From assembly GCA_041402045.1 (NCBI GenBank), contig JAWKSZ010000012.1:80414-144413 (forward strand): a DNA stretch of 64,000 bases. Direction: 5' to 3'. The position numbers were made by a program, and so were the translations under genes. The notes below the pieces were generated by a model. The model was not told the DNA's origin, did no database searches, and saw only the letters and a list, made by a program, of their open reading frames with translations. This DNA comes from JAGQRJ01 sp041402045. GTDB lineage: Bacteria; Planctomycetota; J058. Below are positions 16,096 through 24,458 of this stretch, one piece after another (the stretch's first letter is position 1; each line of letters starts with the position of its first letter).

Positions 16096-18090
16096 GTGAG
16101 GATCGGGCACTACGAGGTCCACGACGAGCTCGCGCGCGGCGGCATGGGCGTCGTCTACCGCGCGACCGACACCCGCTCCGGCGCGCGGGTGGTGGTCAAG
16201 CTGCTCAAGGCCCCGAGCGAGGGCGCCCGCCGGCGCTTGCTGCGCGAGGCCGAGGCCCTGGGCCGCCTCGTGCACCCGAGCGTGCTGACCCTCTACGACG
16301 CCGGCCTGCACGAGGGCCAGCCGTTCCTGGTCCTGCCCTACGTGTCCGGGGAGAGCGTGCAGGACCGCCTCGACCGCGGCGGCCCCCTGCCGCCCGACGA
16401 GGCGCGCGAGGTCGCGCTCCAGGTCGGCGAGGGCCTCGCGGCCGCGCACGCGCTGGGGCTCCTGCACCGCGACGTGAAGCCCGCGAACGTGCTCGTGGAC
16501 CGCCGGCTCCACGGCCAGGTCAAGCTCGCCGACTTCGGCCTGGTCCTGGGCACCGCCCTCGAGGGGGAGGAGGACCTGCGGCTCTCGGCCAGCGGGCAGT
16601 TCCTGGGCACCCCGGGCTACGCGCCCCCCGAGCAGGGTCAGGGGCGGCTGGCCGAGCTCGGCCCCGCGGCCGACGTCTACGGGCTCGGGGGCCTGCTCTA
16701 CGCCATGCTCAGCGGACGGCCGCCTCGGGGCTGGAGCAGCCTGCCCCAGGCGCTGGACGGGTTCGAGGCCTCGGTCGAGGCGCTGCCGAAGCAGGTCCCG
16801 TCCTGGCTCGCGGACCTCGTCACACGCTGCCTCGAGCGCGCGCCCCAGGATCGGCCCCCGCTGGAGGAGGTGCTCCGCGAGCTCCGCGCCGGCGCGGCCT
16901 CGCCCCGGGCGTCGACCCGTCGGCGCGGCGCGCTCCCGCTCCTCGCCGTCGCGGGCGCGCTGCTCCTGGGCGTGGGCCTGCTGCGCTCTGCGCGGCCGGG
17001 GGCCGAGCCCTCCCCGTCCGCCCCCACCCCCGCGCCTGCGGCGGGCCCGGAGGACGCGCGAGCCCTGGGGGAGCAGGGCGCGGCGTGGGTGCAGGAGGAG
17101 CGCCCCCAGGAGGCGCTCGAGGTGCTCGAGCGCGCGCTCGAGCTCGACCCGACCGACGCGCTGGCCCACGCCAACCGCGGCAGGGCCCTGGTGCAGCTCG
17201 GGCGGATCGAGGACGCGATCCTGGCCTTCGACCGGGCCCTCGAGCTCGACCCTGGCTGCGCCCCCGCCCTCGCGGGCCGCGGCGGCTGCTTCAACATTCA
17301 GCGACGACCGCAGGAGGCGCTCTCGGACCTGAACCGCGCGATCGCGCTCGACACCCGCTCGGCCCACGCCTACGCCGAGCGGGGCGCCTGCCTCCACAAC
17401 CTCGAGCGCTACGGCGAGGCCCTCGCCGACTTCACCCGCGCGATCGAGCTCGAGCCCACCCTGCCGGGCAACCTCGCCGCCCGCGGGCACGTCCGCACCC
17501 AGCTCGAGGACCTCGAGGGCGCGATCGAGGACTTCACCCGCGCGATCGAGCTCGGGCCGACCGCCGCCTCTTACGCCGGTCGCGGGGTGTGCTACGGCGA
17601 CCTGGGACGGGACGAAGAGGCGCTGGCCGACTTCACCCGCGCGATCGAGCTCGACGACACCCGCGCCCGGACCCACGTGAACCAGGGGCTCCTCTACTCC
17701 AAGCTCGGCGACGACGCGCGCGCGGTCGAGGCCTACACCCGCTCGATCGAGCTCGACCCTGGCTCTGCCCTGCACTACTTCCAGCGCGGGCTGAGCCTCG
17801 CGCGCCTGCGCCGCTACCCCGAGGCCCTCGCCGACCTCGACCGCGCGGTCGAGCTCCGCCCCGAGCGCGCGCGCAACCACTTCGTCCGCGGCATGATCCA
17901 CGCCGCCCTCGAGGAGCACGAGGCCGCGGTCGTGGACTTCACCCACGCGCTCGAGCTCGACGACACCCTGGCTGCGGCCTACGGCCACCGGGGCGCCTCC
18001 TACGAGGCCCTCGGCCGCCAGCGCGAGGCCGACGCCGACCTCGAGCGGGCTCGCGCGCTCCAGGCCAAGCGGGGCGCCACGCGGGACTGA
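16096..18090 (+). CDS. Membrane Ser/Thr protein kinase with TPR C-terminal half (copy 2)
   Basis: A 664-residue paralogue of the preceding gene with the same layout: K35, catalytic D126 in HRDVKPAN, DFG motif, APPEQ, one membrane helix (LPLLAVAGALLLGVGLL, about 280-297), then about ten TPR repeats. The kinase halves share long identical runs such as RGGMGVVYRA and EGARRRLLREAEAL, while the linker and TPR repeats differ more, fitting duplication and divergence of the sensing side. GTG 16096 follows CACACTGCCCGG, nearly the same as upstream of copy 1, so even the start region was duplicated. The 109-bp gap between the genes allows separate transcription. Substrate and ligand unknown. Confidence 0.93.
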   Translation: MRIGHYEVHDELARGGMGVVYRATDTRSGARVVVKLLKAPSEGARRRLLREAEALGRLVHPSVLTLYDAGLHEGQPFLVLPYVSGESVQDRLDRGGPLPPDEAREVALQVGEGLAAAHALGLLHRDVKPANVLVDRRLHGQVKLADFGLVLGTALEGEEDLRLSASGQFLGTPGYAPPEQGQGRLAELGPAADVYGLGGLLYAMLSGRPPRGWSSLPQALDGFEASVEALPKQVPSWLADLVTRCLERAPQDRPPLEEVLRELRAGAASPRASTRRRGALPLLAVAGALLLGVGLLRSARPGAEPSPSAPTPAPAAGPEDARALGEQGAAWVQEERPQEALEVLERALELDPTDALAHANRGRALVQLGRIEDAILAFDRALELDPGCAPALAGRGGCFNIQRRPQEALSDLNRAIALDTRSAHAYAERGACLHNLERYGEALADFTRAIELEPTLPGNLAARGHVRTQLEDLEGAIEDFTRAIELGPTAASYAGRGVCYGDLGRDEEALADFTRAIELDDTRARTHVNQGLLYSKLGDDARAVEAYTRSIELDPGSALHYFQRGLSLARLRRYPEALADLDRAVELRPERARNHFVRGMIHAALEEHEAAVVDFTHALELDDTLAAAYGHRGASYEALGRQREADADLERARALQAKRGATRD

Positions 18091-18164
18091 CCCCCGAGGC
18101 GCCTGCCCCTGTCCAGCCGAGCCTGTCAGCCCGCCCGGCTACGCTCGGGAGACGAGGAGGGTGC

Positions 18165-18689
18165 ATGGGACGCAAGGCCAAGCTCAAGGCTCAACGCCGC
18201 AAGGAGCGCACGCGCTACCGCGGCGAGCTGTCCGACGTGGTGGCGCACATGCAGACCATGGAGTCGCTGGTGGTCGACCTGGTCTCGCGCTGCCGCCAGG
18301 CCGGCGTGCGAGGCACGAGCGTGCTGCGGACCCTCGGCCTCGCGCTCTACTGCTGGAACGAAGGGGTCGACCTCAGCGAGGCTCGCCGCCGCGGCGCGGC
18401 GGACCCTCGGACCTACGGCGAGTTCACGGGCTGGACGAAGTGCGCGCTCGCCTCGCTGGTCGGCCTGGCGACGCGCCCGCGGTCGCAGGGACGCGAGGAC
18501 GCGGCCTGGGCCCTGCGCGAGCTCGACGTCGACGAGGGCTTGCTCGGGCAGCTCCCCGCGGGCCAAGGCGCGTCGAGCCGGGGCATGGCGGCGGCCTACC
18601 AGGAGGCGACCCTCCGAATCGATCAGGTGGTCGACACCCTGTGGCAAAAGGACCTGCACCAGGTGCTGGCGGAGCACCTGCAGGCCTGA
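18165..18689 (+). CDS. Uncharacterised 174-residue basic-N-terminus protein
   Basis: Function unknown. ATG 18165 has GACGAGGAGGG upstream and TACGCT (18140-18145) as a -10 box. The N-terminus MGRKAKLKAQRRKERTRYRG is strongly basic, like nucleic-acid-binding or ribosome-associated small proteins; the rest is predicted helical (VVAHMQTMESLVVDLVSRCR, LGLALYCWNEGVDLSEARRR). No signal peptide or membrane helix. It lies downstream of the tandem kinases with its own promoter-like signal and ends 18 bp before the convergent gene. Confidence 0.8.
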   Translation: MGRKAKLKAQRRKERTRYRGELSDVVAHMQTMESLVVDLVSRCRQAGVRGTSVLRTLGLALYCWNEGVDLSEARRRGAADPRTYGEFTGWTKCALASLVGLATRPRSQGREDAAWALRELDVDEGLLGQLPAGQGASSRGMAAAYQEATLRIDQVVDTLWQKDLHQVLAEHLQA

Positions 18690-18707
18690 CGTCGCGCCCT
18701 CAGCCCC

Positions 18708-20747
18708 TCACGCCTCCGCCAGGATCTCGCGCAGGATCGCGCGGGTGACCGCGTAGAGCGGGGGCACGCCCTCGGAGGGGTGCAGGCTCTGGGTCAGCGT
18801 GTGCCCGGTCTCGAGCGGCACGTCGCTCACGTAGTAGACGAAGCGCGAGCGCACGTCCGAGCGCAGCACGCCGGCCTCGACGGCGGCGATCAGCTGGCGC
18901 GCGAAGAACGAGCCCTCCATTTCCAGGCCAATGCACTTCCAGATCCGCTTGTAGAACATGAGCAGCGGGCGGTCCTGGAGCAGGGTCCCGGCGACGGTGA
19001 GCACGGGCCCCACGTGCACGTCGCGGCCCGGGGTCAGCGCGGTCAGGGCGTCCGGGGTCAGGCCCGGGTTCGGCAGGGGGTAGAGCTCGTCGTAGGTCTG
19101 GAGCAGGGTCGCCCGCGCCAGGAGCACGTCGCCGCGCTCGCCGACGAGGCCGCCGGCCTTGCCCAGCACGTTCACCGAGCGCACCGCCTGCCCGAAGGTG
19201 TAGAGCAGGTTCGAGAGGATCTCCTCGGCCTGTTGGCCGAAGGCGTAGTCCACGTTCACGATCAGGGTCGGGTGCTCGGGGCGCGGGATCGTGAGCGCGG
19301 GGTCCTTGGCGTCCGGGTCCAGGGCGCGCACGTCGAACAGGTCGACCTCGATCCCGGTGTAGGCCGTGCCCTCGAGGTTCACGTGCCCGGCGGCCGCGTC
19401 CTCGGCGTGGCGGCGCTCGGCCTCCTCGGGGTGGGTGGCCAGGAACTCGCGGGCGAGCACGTAGAGCAGGTCGTCGTCGTTGGCCCAGGCGCCGCACTGG
19501 CCCTGGAGGCACTGCTCGCCGATCAGCTCCGGGCGGAACTGCTGGCCCCAGGTCAGGATCCGCTCCTTGTTGCGGGCGAGGTAGGGCGAGAGGCAGTTCG
19601 AGAGCGAGTGCGTGTTCGAGGACACGATATGCACGCGCAGCTCGGGGTCCTCGACGTCCACGAGCTGGCTCGCGGCGGCGCGGATCTGGCTGACCCACAC
19701 CTCGGCGGCGCGGGAGTTGTAGTTGTCGATCTGCTGGTCGACCTCGAACGCCACGTCCTCGTGGTGCAGCACCAGCTCCTTGAGCCGGACCCAGGTGCGC
19801 GGGCCCCAGATCTGGCGCAGCCCCGCGATCTCGCCGGGCTCGAGGCGCAGGGACGCGAGCAGCTCGGCCTCGCGGGCCTGGGTCACCCCGCCCGCGAGCT
19901 CGTGCAGGCGCAGGAGCTCCTCCGACGTGCGGAAGCGCGCGCGGAGCTTGAACGCCTCGACCGCGTAGCAGCAGAGGCAGGTGAGGAAGTCGGTAATGTC
20001 CGAGATCCCGTCGCGCAGGAGCACCATGAGCTTGCTGGGGAACACCTCCCAGGCCAGGCGCCGCCGCGCGCGGGTCGAGACCTGGGGGAACAGCGTGTCG
20101 GGCTCGTGGTAGAGCGAGGGCAGGCTCCCGGCCAGGTAGTAGAAGGTCGTCTGGGTCACGGTCTGGGGCAGGCGCGCGATCGCGTAGGCCAGCGCGCCGG
20201 TGTCGATCCGGCGCTCGTCCAGGTGCGGGTGCAGGGCCGGGCGCAGGCGGCGGTAGTCGTCGACGAGCTCCGCCAGGAGGAACTCGCCCCGGTCCATGAG
20301 CGAGAGCACCTTGGCGTAGAGCCGACGGAAGGCGAGGAAGATCCCCTGCTTGACCTGGAGCGTCGAGCCCAGCGCCATGGCGAACACCGGGAACTCGCGC
20401 ACGGTGTCGAGGAAGTCCTTCTCCGGGAGCACGTAGACCACGGTGTCGCCGCGCGCCTGCAGCGTGAGCCGGCGGGGCTGGTCGAACAAGGCCGCGCGCT
20501 CGCCGAAGTAGTGCCCGGCGTAGATCACGTTGTGCTCGGCGCCGGTGGCGTCGTCGAACACGCTCACCCGGCCCTCGACCAGGAGGAACACCGCGCGGGA
20601 GTTCTCGCCCTGGCGCACGATCGTCTCGCCGTCGCTGAACCGGCGCAGGCTCAGGCGCTCGCCCAGCGCCTGACGCTGGGCCAAGGGCAGGAACTGGAAG
20701 GGGAGCACGTGCTCCAGGAAGGCGACGGGGTCGGGGGGCGCGCTCAT
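18708..20747 (-). CDS. Cyclic-nucleotide-binding domain protein with nucleoside-phosphorylase-like C-terminus
   Basis: A 679-residue cytoplasmic protein. Residues ~10-125 form a cNMP-binding domain of the Crp/PKA-regulatory type (FSDGETIVRQGENSRAVFLL, GHYFGERAALFDQPRRLTL: glycine-rich loop and FGE-AL phosphate cassette). The middle is helical. The last ~230 residues carry motifs of the purine nucleoside phosphorylase/AMP nucleosidase fold: LIVNVDYAFGQQAEEILSNL, GKAGGLVGERGDVLLA, and EMEGSFFARQL, where the Glu-Met-Glu triplet normally contacts ribose. It could be a nucleotide-gated nucleosidase. ATG 20747 is 6 nt from a TAGCCT -10 box (leaderless), supporting the start. The C-terminal assignment is from motif memory and should be read as a fold-level suggestion. 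Confidence 0.75.
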   Translation of the reverse strand: MSAPPDPVAFLEHVLPFQFLPLAQRQALGERLSLRRFSDGETIVRQGENSRAVFLLVEGRVSVFDDATGAEHNVIYAGHYFGERAALFDQPRRLTLQARGDTVVYVLPEKDFLDTVREFPVFAMALGSTLQVKQGIFLAFRRLYAKVLSLMDRGEFLLAELVDDYRRLRPALHPHLDERRIDTGALAYAIARLPQTVTQTTFYYLAGSLPSLYHEPDTLFPQVSTRARRRLAWEVFPSKLMVLLRDGISDITDFLTCLCCYAVEAFKLRARFRTSEELLRLHELAGGVTQAREAELLASLRLEPGEIAGLRQIWGPRTWVRLKELVLHHEDVAFEVDQQIDNYNSRAAEVWVSQIRAAASQLVDVEDPELRVHIVSSNTHSLSNCLSPYLARNKERILTWGQQFRPELIGEQCLQGQCGAWANDDDLLYVLAREFLATHPEEAERRHAEDAAAGHVNLEGTAYTGIEVDLFDVRALDPDAKDPALTIPRPEHPTLIVNVDYAFGQQAEEILSNLLYTFGQAVRSVNVLGKAGGLVGERGDVLLARATLLQTYDELYPLPNPGLTPDALTALTPGRDVHVGPVLTVAGTLLQDRPLLMFYKRIWKCIGLEMEGSFFARQLIAAVEAGVLRSDVRSRFVYYVSDVPLETGHTLTQSLHPSEGVPPLYAVTRAILREILAEA

Positions 20748-20753
20748 GGCGTC

Positions 20754-20759
20754 AGGCTA
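20754..20759 (-). promoter_or_regulatory. TAGCCT -10 element, leaderless spacing
   Basis: On the complement, TAGCCT lies 6 nt before the ATG at 20747. No obvious -35 box. Confidence 0.4.
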
Positions 20760-20806
20760 CATGATCCGACCTATGCCACGCCCCTGGAGTGGCCTGCGAG
20801 GTGCGC

Positions 20807-20895
20807 TAGGCTCGCCGCAGGCCACAAGGAGCCGCCATGCCCCACGTCACCCTCAAGATCCTGCCGAACCAGGCCGACCCGCTCACGATCGGCCC
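20807..20895 (+). repeat. Direct repeat, left copy, flanking the palindromic element
   Basis: About 89 bp running from TAGGCTCG through GGAGCCGCC and the start ATGCCCCACGTCACCCTCAA to CTCACGATCGGCCC. It recurs at 21093-21181 with only a few differences, mainly in the leader. Confidence 0.7.
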
Positions 20896-21093
20896 GCGCT
20901 TCCGTTTAGCTACTTTCTCGGAAGCTCTGCCTGGGCGCCAGCGTTCGGGAGACCTCGGCGCTGCAGGACACGTCACGACCTGCAAAGCTCTCCTAGAAAC
21001 CAGAGTCACGATCCTGGAGCGGGCGAGCGAGCGCCAGATCGCTGACGACATGTGGTTTTCACTCTCGCCCGCTCAGAATCGTGAACTTGGTTT
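20896..21093 (-). mobile_element. MITE-like palindromic element, copy 2 (inverted)
   Basis: The 97-bp palindromic half (20997-21093, ends AAACCAGAGTCACGATC and its partner GAATCGTGAACTTGGTTT) plus ~100 bp of adjoining sequence (20896-20996) match copy 1 at 4416-4605 on the opposite strand. The insert sits exactly between two ~89-bp direct repeats that include the start of the interrupted gene. That is far longer than an ordinary target duplication and suggests insertion coupled to a tandem duplication. Confidence 0.6.
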
Positions 21094-21181
21094 AGGCTCG
21101 GCTTCAGGCCGGGAGCCGCCATGCCCCACGTCACCCTCAAGATCCTGCTGAACCAGGCCGACCCGCTCACGATCGGCCCCG
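21093..21181 (+). repeat. Direct repeat, right copy, flanking the palindromic element
   Basis: Second copy of the ~89-bp segment at 20807-20895, again beginning TAGGCTCGGC and carrying the same ribosome site and ATG (21121). Confidence 0.7.
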
Positions 21182-21601
21182 CGCCTCGGCCTCAAGCCCA
21201 CGCGCCTGGTGAAGAAGGGCGAGCTCGGAGCCGGGCATGCTCGGACTCCGCTGCCACCGAGAGCGAGTGGGCGCTGAGTACCGCAGGAGGCCGGCGTCAC
21301 CGGCGGGATCGGCTCCCACGTGGGCTGGCTCATGAGCAGCCCTGGCGACAAGGCCGGCGAGCTCCAGGGCCTCGAGGGCGACGGCATGGGGCGTGAGCCT
21401 CAAGCTGACCCTCGACCGCGGGATCGGCCTCTTCAGCCTGCCCCACGCCCTGCCCGAGCAACTCGCGCAGACCGGCCTCGACGTGGAGGTCACCTTCGGC
21501 TGAGGGCCAGTCCGCCCCTGCCTCCGCGGGGGTGGCTGGCCATGCGCTCGCCGAGGGAGGGTGCGGCGGGGTGCGGGATGGGCGCAGGCAAGCTGCGCCC
21601 C

Positions 21602-21859
21602 CTACGACATTGAGGAGCGTGCGCTGAGCAGCCCAGCCTGCCCGCGTGCGCTCGGCCTCCGCGGCGGCGCGCAGGCGTAGATCGTGCAGCCGCCGGCCTC
21701 GCTCCAGCACTCGGCGTGGTGCGGTGCAGCGCGGGCAGACCTCGAGGGCCGGGTCCTCGGGGTCGCAAGGTCGTCCTTGCAGTAGGGACAGGGTGCGCGC
21801 GCGCCGGCGGCGCCGTCGACGGTCAGCGCGAGCGAGCGCACGCCCTGGACCTGGATCAC
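21602..21859 (-). pseudogene. Small prokaryotic RING-like protein with compensating frameshifts
   Basis: The open frame reads RSLALTVDGAAGARAPCPYC, KDDLATPRTRPSRSARAAP, HHAECWSEAGGCTIYACAPP. The first C-x2-C and the HHAECW...GGC...C end are those of the RING-like family, but the middle is out of register: one frame over it reads CDPEDPALEVCPRCTAP, restoring the missing C-x2-C. Two indels thus leave the 85-residue frame open while removing two zinc ligands. Either a decayed copy or a real gene with two base errors. It lies downstream of the membrane protein gene at 21914-22585 on the same strand, which may be its partner or its separated other half. Confidence 0.55.
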
Positions 21860-21913
21860 GCGCCGGCTGAGCAGGCTCTGCCAGGCGCATTTGCAGGCCG
21901 TCCAGCGCGTCGC

Positions 21914-22585
21914 TCAGCCGGGCGCACCTGCGCGGCGCTTCGGGTGCTCGGCGTCGACCGGCGCGCGCAGGTAGACGTCGAGCCAGCCTCCTGGGCGCGG
22001 GAGGGCCAGGACCTGGGTCGTGTTGAACAGGCGGCGCAGGAGCAGGACCAGGTCCGGGTGGTCGAGGAGCGCGCTCACCCGGGAGGGGCGCTCGGTGGTC
22101 ACGGCGTAGCGCTGGTTGAAGGTGCGCCCCAGGTCGGGCAGGTCCTCGCGCCACCCGACCACCTGGTCAAGCCCCGCGGCGCGCAAGGAGAACGCCGCGT
22201 CGGTGCGCAGCGGCACGCGCACCACGCAGCGCCAGCGCCTGCCGCGCCGGGGCCGAACAGCGCGAAGGGCGTGCCCCATAGGCACGCCCTGCGCCCGCAG
22301 GCGCCTGTCGTCCGTGGGCTCACTCGGCCCGAGCTTCAGCGCGGCGCGCTCGTCGTCCTCCAGCCCGAGCTGAGGGTCGACCTGCGAAGCGCGGGAGCGC
22401 CAGGCGAGCACGAGCGGGGTCACGAGGGCGACCGCGCCCGCCAGCCACGGCGCGAGTCCCCCGACGCGGGAGAGCACGAGGCTCAGATACCCGGCGGCGA
22501 GCAGCCCCGCGACGAGCAACGTCGGGACCTCCCACCAGGCGGCGGAGAGCGGGGGCGGCGGCGCTGGCTCAGTGCGGGGTTCCAC
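21914..22585 (-). CDS. Uncharacterised membrane protein with two N-terminal helices
   Basis: A 223-residue protein. After a proline-rich start, residues ~15-75 form two membrane helices (VPTLLVAGLLAAGYLSLVLS and LAPWLAGAVALVTPLVLAW). The rest is a soluble domain (VVRVPLRTDAAFSLRAAGLD, GRTFNQRYAVTTERPSRVSA, LLDHPDLVLLLRRLFNTTQV) that resembles DUF3137-type domains attached to membrane helices in other bacteria. ATG 22585 is used; no strong ribosome site. A Cys/His finger belonging to this architecture is found just downstream at 21602-21859, so the original gene may have included both. Frameshifts in the surrounding 3 kb make the C-terminus uncertain. Confidence 0.55.
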   Translation of the reverse strand: MEPRTEPAPPPPLSAAWWEVPTLLVAGLLAAGYLSLVLSRVGGLAPWLAGAVALVTPLVLAWRSRASQVDPQLGLEDDERAALKLGPSEPTDDRRLRAQGVPMGHALRAVRPRRGRRWRCVVRVPLRTDAAFSLRAAGLDQVVGWREDLPDLGRTFNQRYAVTTERPSRVSALLDHPDLVLLLRRLFNTTQVLALPRPGGWLDVYLRAPVDAEHPKRRAGAPG

Positions 22586-22716
22586 GGGTCCCTGAGGGTC
22601 GCGCTTCGTCGCGCCAGGTCAAGCCCGCGAGCGCGCGGAGCGCGGGCCTTCCCCAAACCCCTCCCGTCCGAGCGAATCCGACCCCGACGCCGTAGAATCC
22701 CGGCGAAGGGACCCCC

Positions 22717-23450
22717 GTGCACTGGTTGCTGCTGCTGGCCGAGTCCGCTGGACGAACTGGCTGGTCGAGAAGATCGCGGAAGAACACAGCTACGCCGGGT
22801 GTTCTTCTTCCCTCGTGGCGTGCGGGGCTCGGCCCCTGCCCTGGAAGAGGTGGCCCCGACGGCGGCGGCTACGCCGTGTTCCTGAACGGCGGCGGCCTGA
22901 CCGAGGTCGTGCTCATGATCTCGGTCGCCATGTTCGGCGCTCTGCGGCGACTCGATCCTCTACTACATAGGCATGAAGGTCGGCGAGCACCCCGAGAAGC
23001 TGCCCTTCGTCGGCCACCACCTGACTCCCAAGCGCACGACCAAGGCCCGCCAAGGCTCGCCAAGCACGGGGCCAAGGCTGTGTTCGGGCGCTTCCTTGGT
23101 TCGGGATCCGCGCCGTACCTTCGTCGCGGGGAGCATGCGCGCGCCCGGGGCACGTTCCTGCTCATGGACGGCCTGGCGGGCATGGTCAGCGTCCCGATCA
23201 GCGTGTTCCTCGCCTGGTTCTACGGCGCGCGGCTGCAAGAGGCGCCCGGGCCTTCCGGGGCCGAGTCGATCAACAACGTGACCCTGATCGTGGTCCTGAT
23301 CGCCATGGGCGATCGTGGGCTTCTTCTATTTGGCGGCGCTGGGCGAGTTCTCCAAGCGCTTTCTCGACGAGAGCGGCGAGTTCCCCGCTCGCCCAGCGAG
23401 CAGGTCGCCGCCGAGCCCGCCCCCGCGAGGAGCAGGCCTCCCGCTGCCTG
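22717..23450 (+). pseudogene. DedA-family membrane protein, multiply frameshifted
   Basis: Pieces in three frames assemble into a DedA/SNARE-associated membrane protein: AEEHSYAGVLL, GGYAVFLNGGGLTEVVLMIS, GDSILYYIGMKVGEHPEKL, PFVGHHLTPKRTTKARQG, AKHGAKAVFGRFL, TFVAGSMRAP, FLLMDGLAGMVSVPISVFLA and VGFFYLAALGEFSKRFLDE. The GDS.LYY.G and GRF.PG...AG segments are the family's hallmark (lipid scramblase/flippase-like proteins of the inner membrane). At least five shifts are needed. GTG 22717 with TAGAAT at 22693-22698 is the probable original start. Confidence 0.65.
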
Positions 23451-23477
23451 AGCCTCGCCGATCCGGCGTCAGGCGGC

Positions 23478-24410
23478 TCAGTAGATCGCGGCCTGCGTCC
23501 GGGGTCGGGAGCGCGGGGAGGTCGGCGTCGCCGATCTGCTCGCGGAGGTTGACCTCGATCGTGGTCGAGAGCGTGGAGAGCGGAGGTCGTGGGCTCCGAG
23601 CCGAAGGGGCTCTGGATCGCGTCGCTGATCGCGTCCAGGCCGTAGAAGGCGTAGCCCACAGAGCAGGACCACGAGGGGCGTCAGTGCCTCGCCCACGGTC
23701 TCGAACAGGCCAAGGCAGGTTGCAGTAAATGGCCACGATCCGGTGGGTGAGAGCGAGTAGGAAACCGGAATCGGCGTGTTCTTGATCCGCTCGCAGCCGC
23801 CCTGAATGTCGGTGAGCTGGGTCAGCGAGTCCTCGAGGACCGGGAGGTGGTAGGTGTCGACCCAGCCGCGCTTCCAGGCCTCGCGGAAGCGCTCGCCCAG
23901 GGTCTGGAGCAGCGCGATCGGCGGGTTCGAGGTCGCGGCCAGGGCCCCGAGGTCGCGCCCCGGGAGCAGGCGCCCGAGCTCGCTGAGGTCCTTCTGCCCC
24001 CGCAGCCACAGGCGCAGGCTGTGCACGTAGGCGGCCTGGGTGCGCACGCAGGTCTCCTGCCAGGCGCGCAGCTCGGCCTCTTCGCCCTGCTTGGCCACCG
24101 GCAGGTTCAGGACCTGGCGGGTCACGCTGCGGCTGGTGTTCACCAGCCGGCCCCAGAGCTTGCGCCCCTCCCAGAACCGCTCGTAGCTCGCGTTGTTGCG
24201 GAAGCCGAGGAAGATCGAGAGCGCGAGGCCGATCAGCGCGAAGGGCGTGGTGGTCAGCCCGACGGTCAGGATCTTGAAGTCGTAGACCGCGGTCACGACC
24301 ACCGCGAACACCGCGGCGAAGAGCAGGCGCAGCCAGATCTTGTCCAGCGCGCTGCAGCGCAGGTGCAAGACCGCGAGCCACCAGGGCAGGTTCTTGGGCA
24401 GGACCATCAT
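23478..24410 (-). pseudogene. Bestrophin-family channel, intact N-terminal two-thirds, frameshifted end
   Basis: Bestrophin-like (YneE/RFP-TM) anion channel of the cytoplasmic membrane. The first ~225 residues read without break: helices at LLFAAVFAVVVTAVYDFKI and TTPFALIGLALSIFLGF, then the signature FRNNASYERFWEGRKLWGRL and CERIKNTPIPVSYSL. After that the family sequence hops frames (LTHRIVAIYCN, VETVGEALTPLVVLL, GYAFYGLDAISDAIQSPFGS, LSTTIEVNLREQIGDADLP), so the channel's last helices would be lost. ATG 24410 (ATG-ATG) is preferred to the TTG six codons upstream. It borders the other frameshifted genes at 20.8-23.5 kb, suggesting one damaged patch rather than selective loss. Confidence 0.8.
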
Positions 24411-24458
24411 GGGTCGGCGTTGTAGCAAGCGCGTAGGGCGAAGGCCACCGGCCGCGGG

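Larger units (their letters stand above)
20837..21503 (+). pseudogene. Small uncharacterised gene split by an element and frameshifted
   Basis: The start MPHVTLKIL.NQADPLTIGP occurs twice, at 20837 and 21121, separated by the ~197-bp palindromic element. From the second start the product would run on in changing frames through LKPTRLVKKGELGAGHA, VTGGIGSHVGWLMSSPG and SLKLTLDRGIGLFSLPHAL and end PEQLAQTGLDVEVTFG at 21503. That would be a protein of about 120 residues with at least three shifts. The family is not recognised. The duplicated 5' end includes the -10 box (TAGGCT) and ribosome site, so either start could be expressed as a short peptide. Confidence 0.5.

Noticed and set aside
13317..18000. 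Long complement frames opposite the two tandem kinases
   Set aside because: They are antisense shadows of TPR repeats in GC-rich codons; no start signal or domain.
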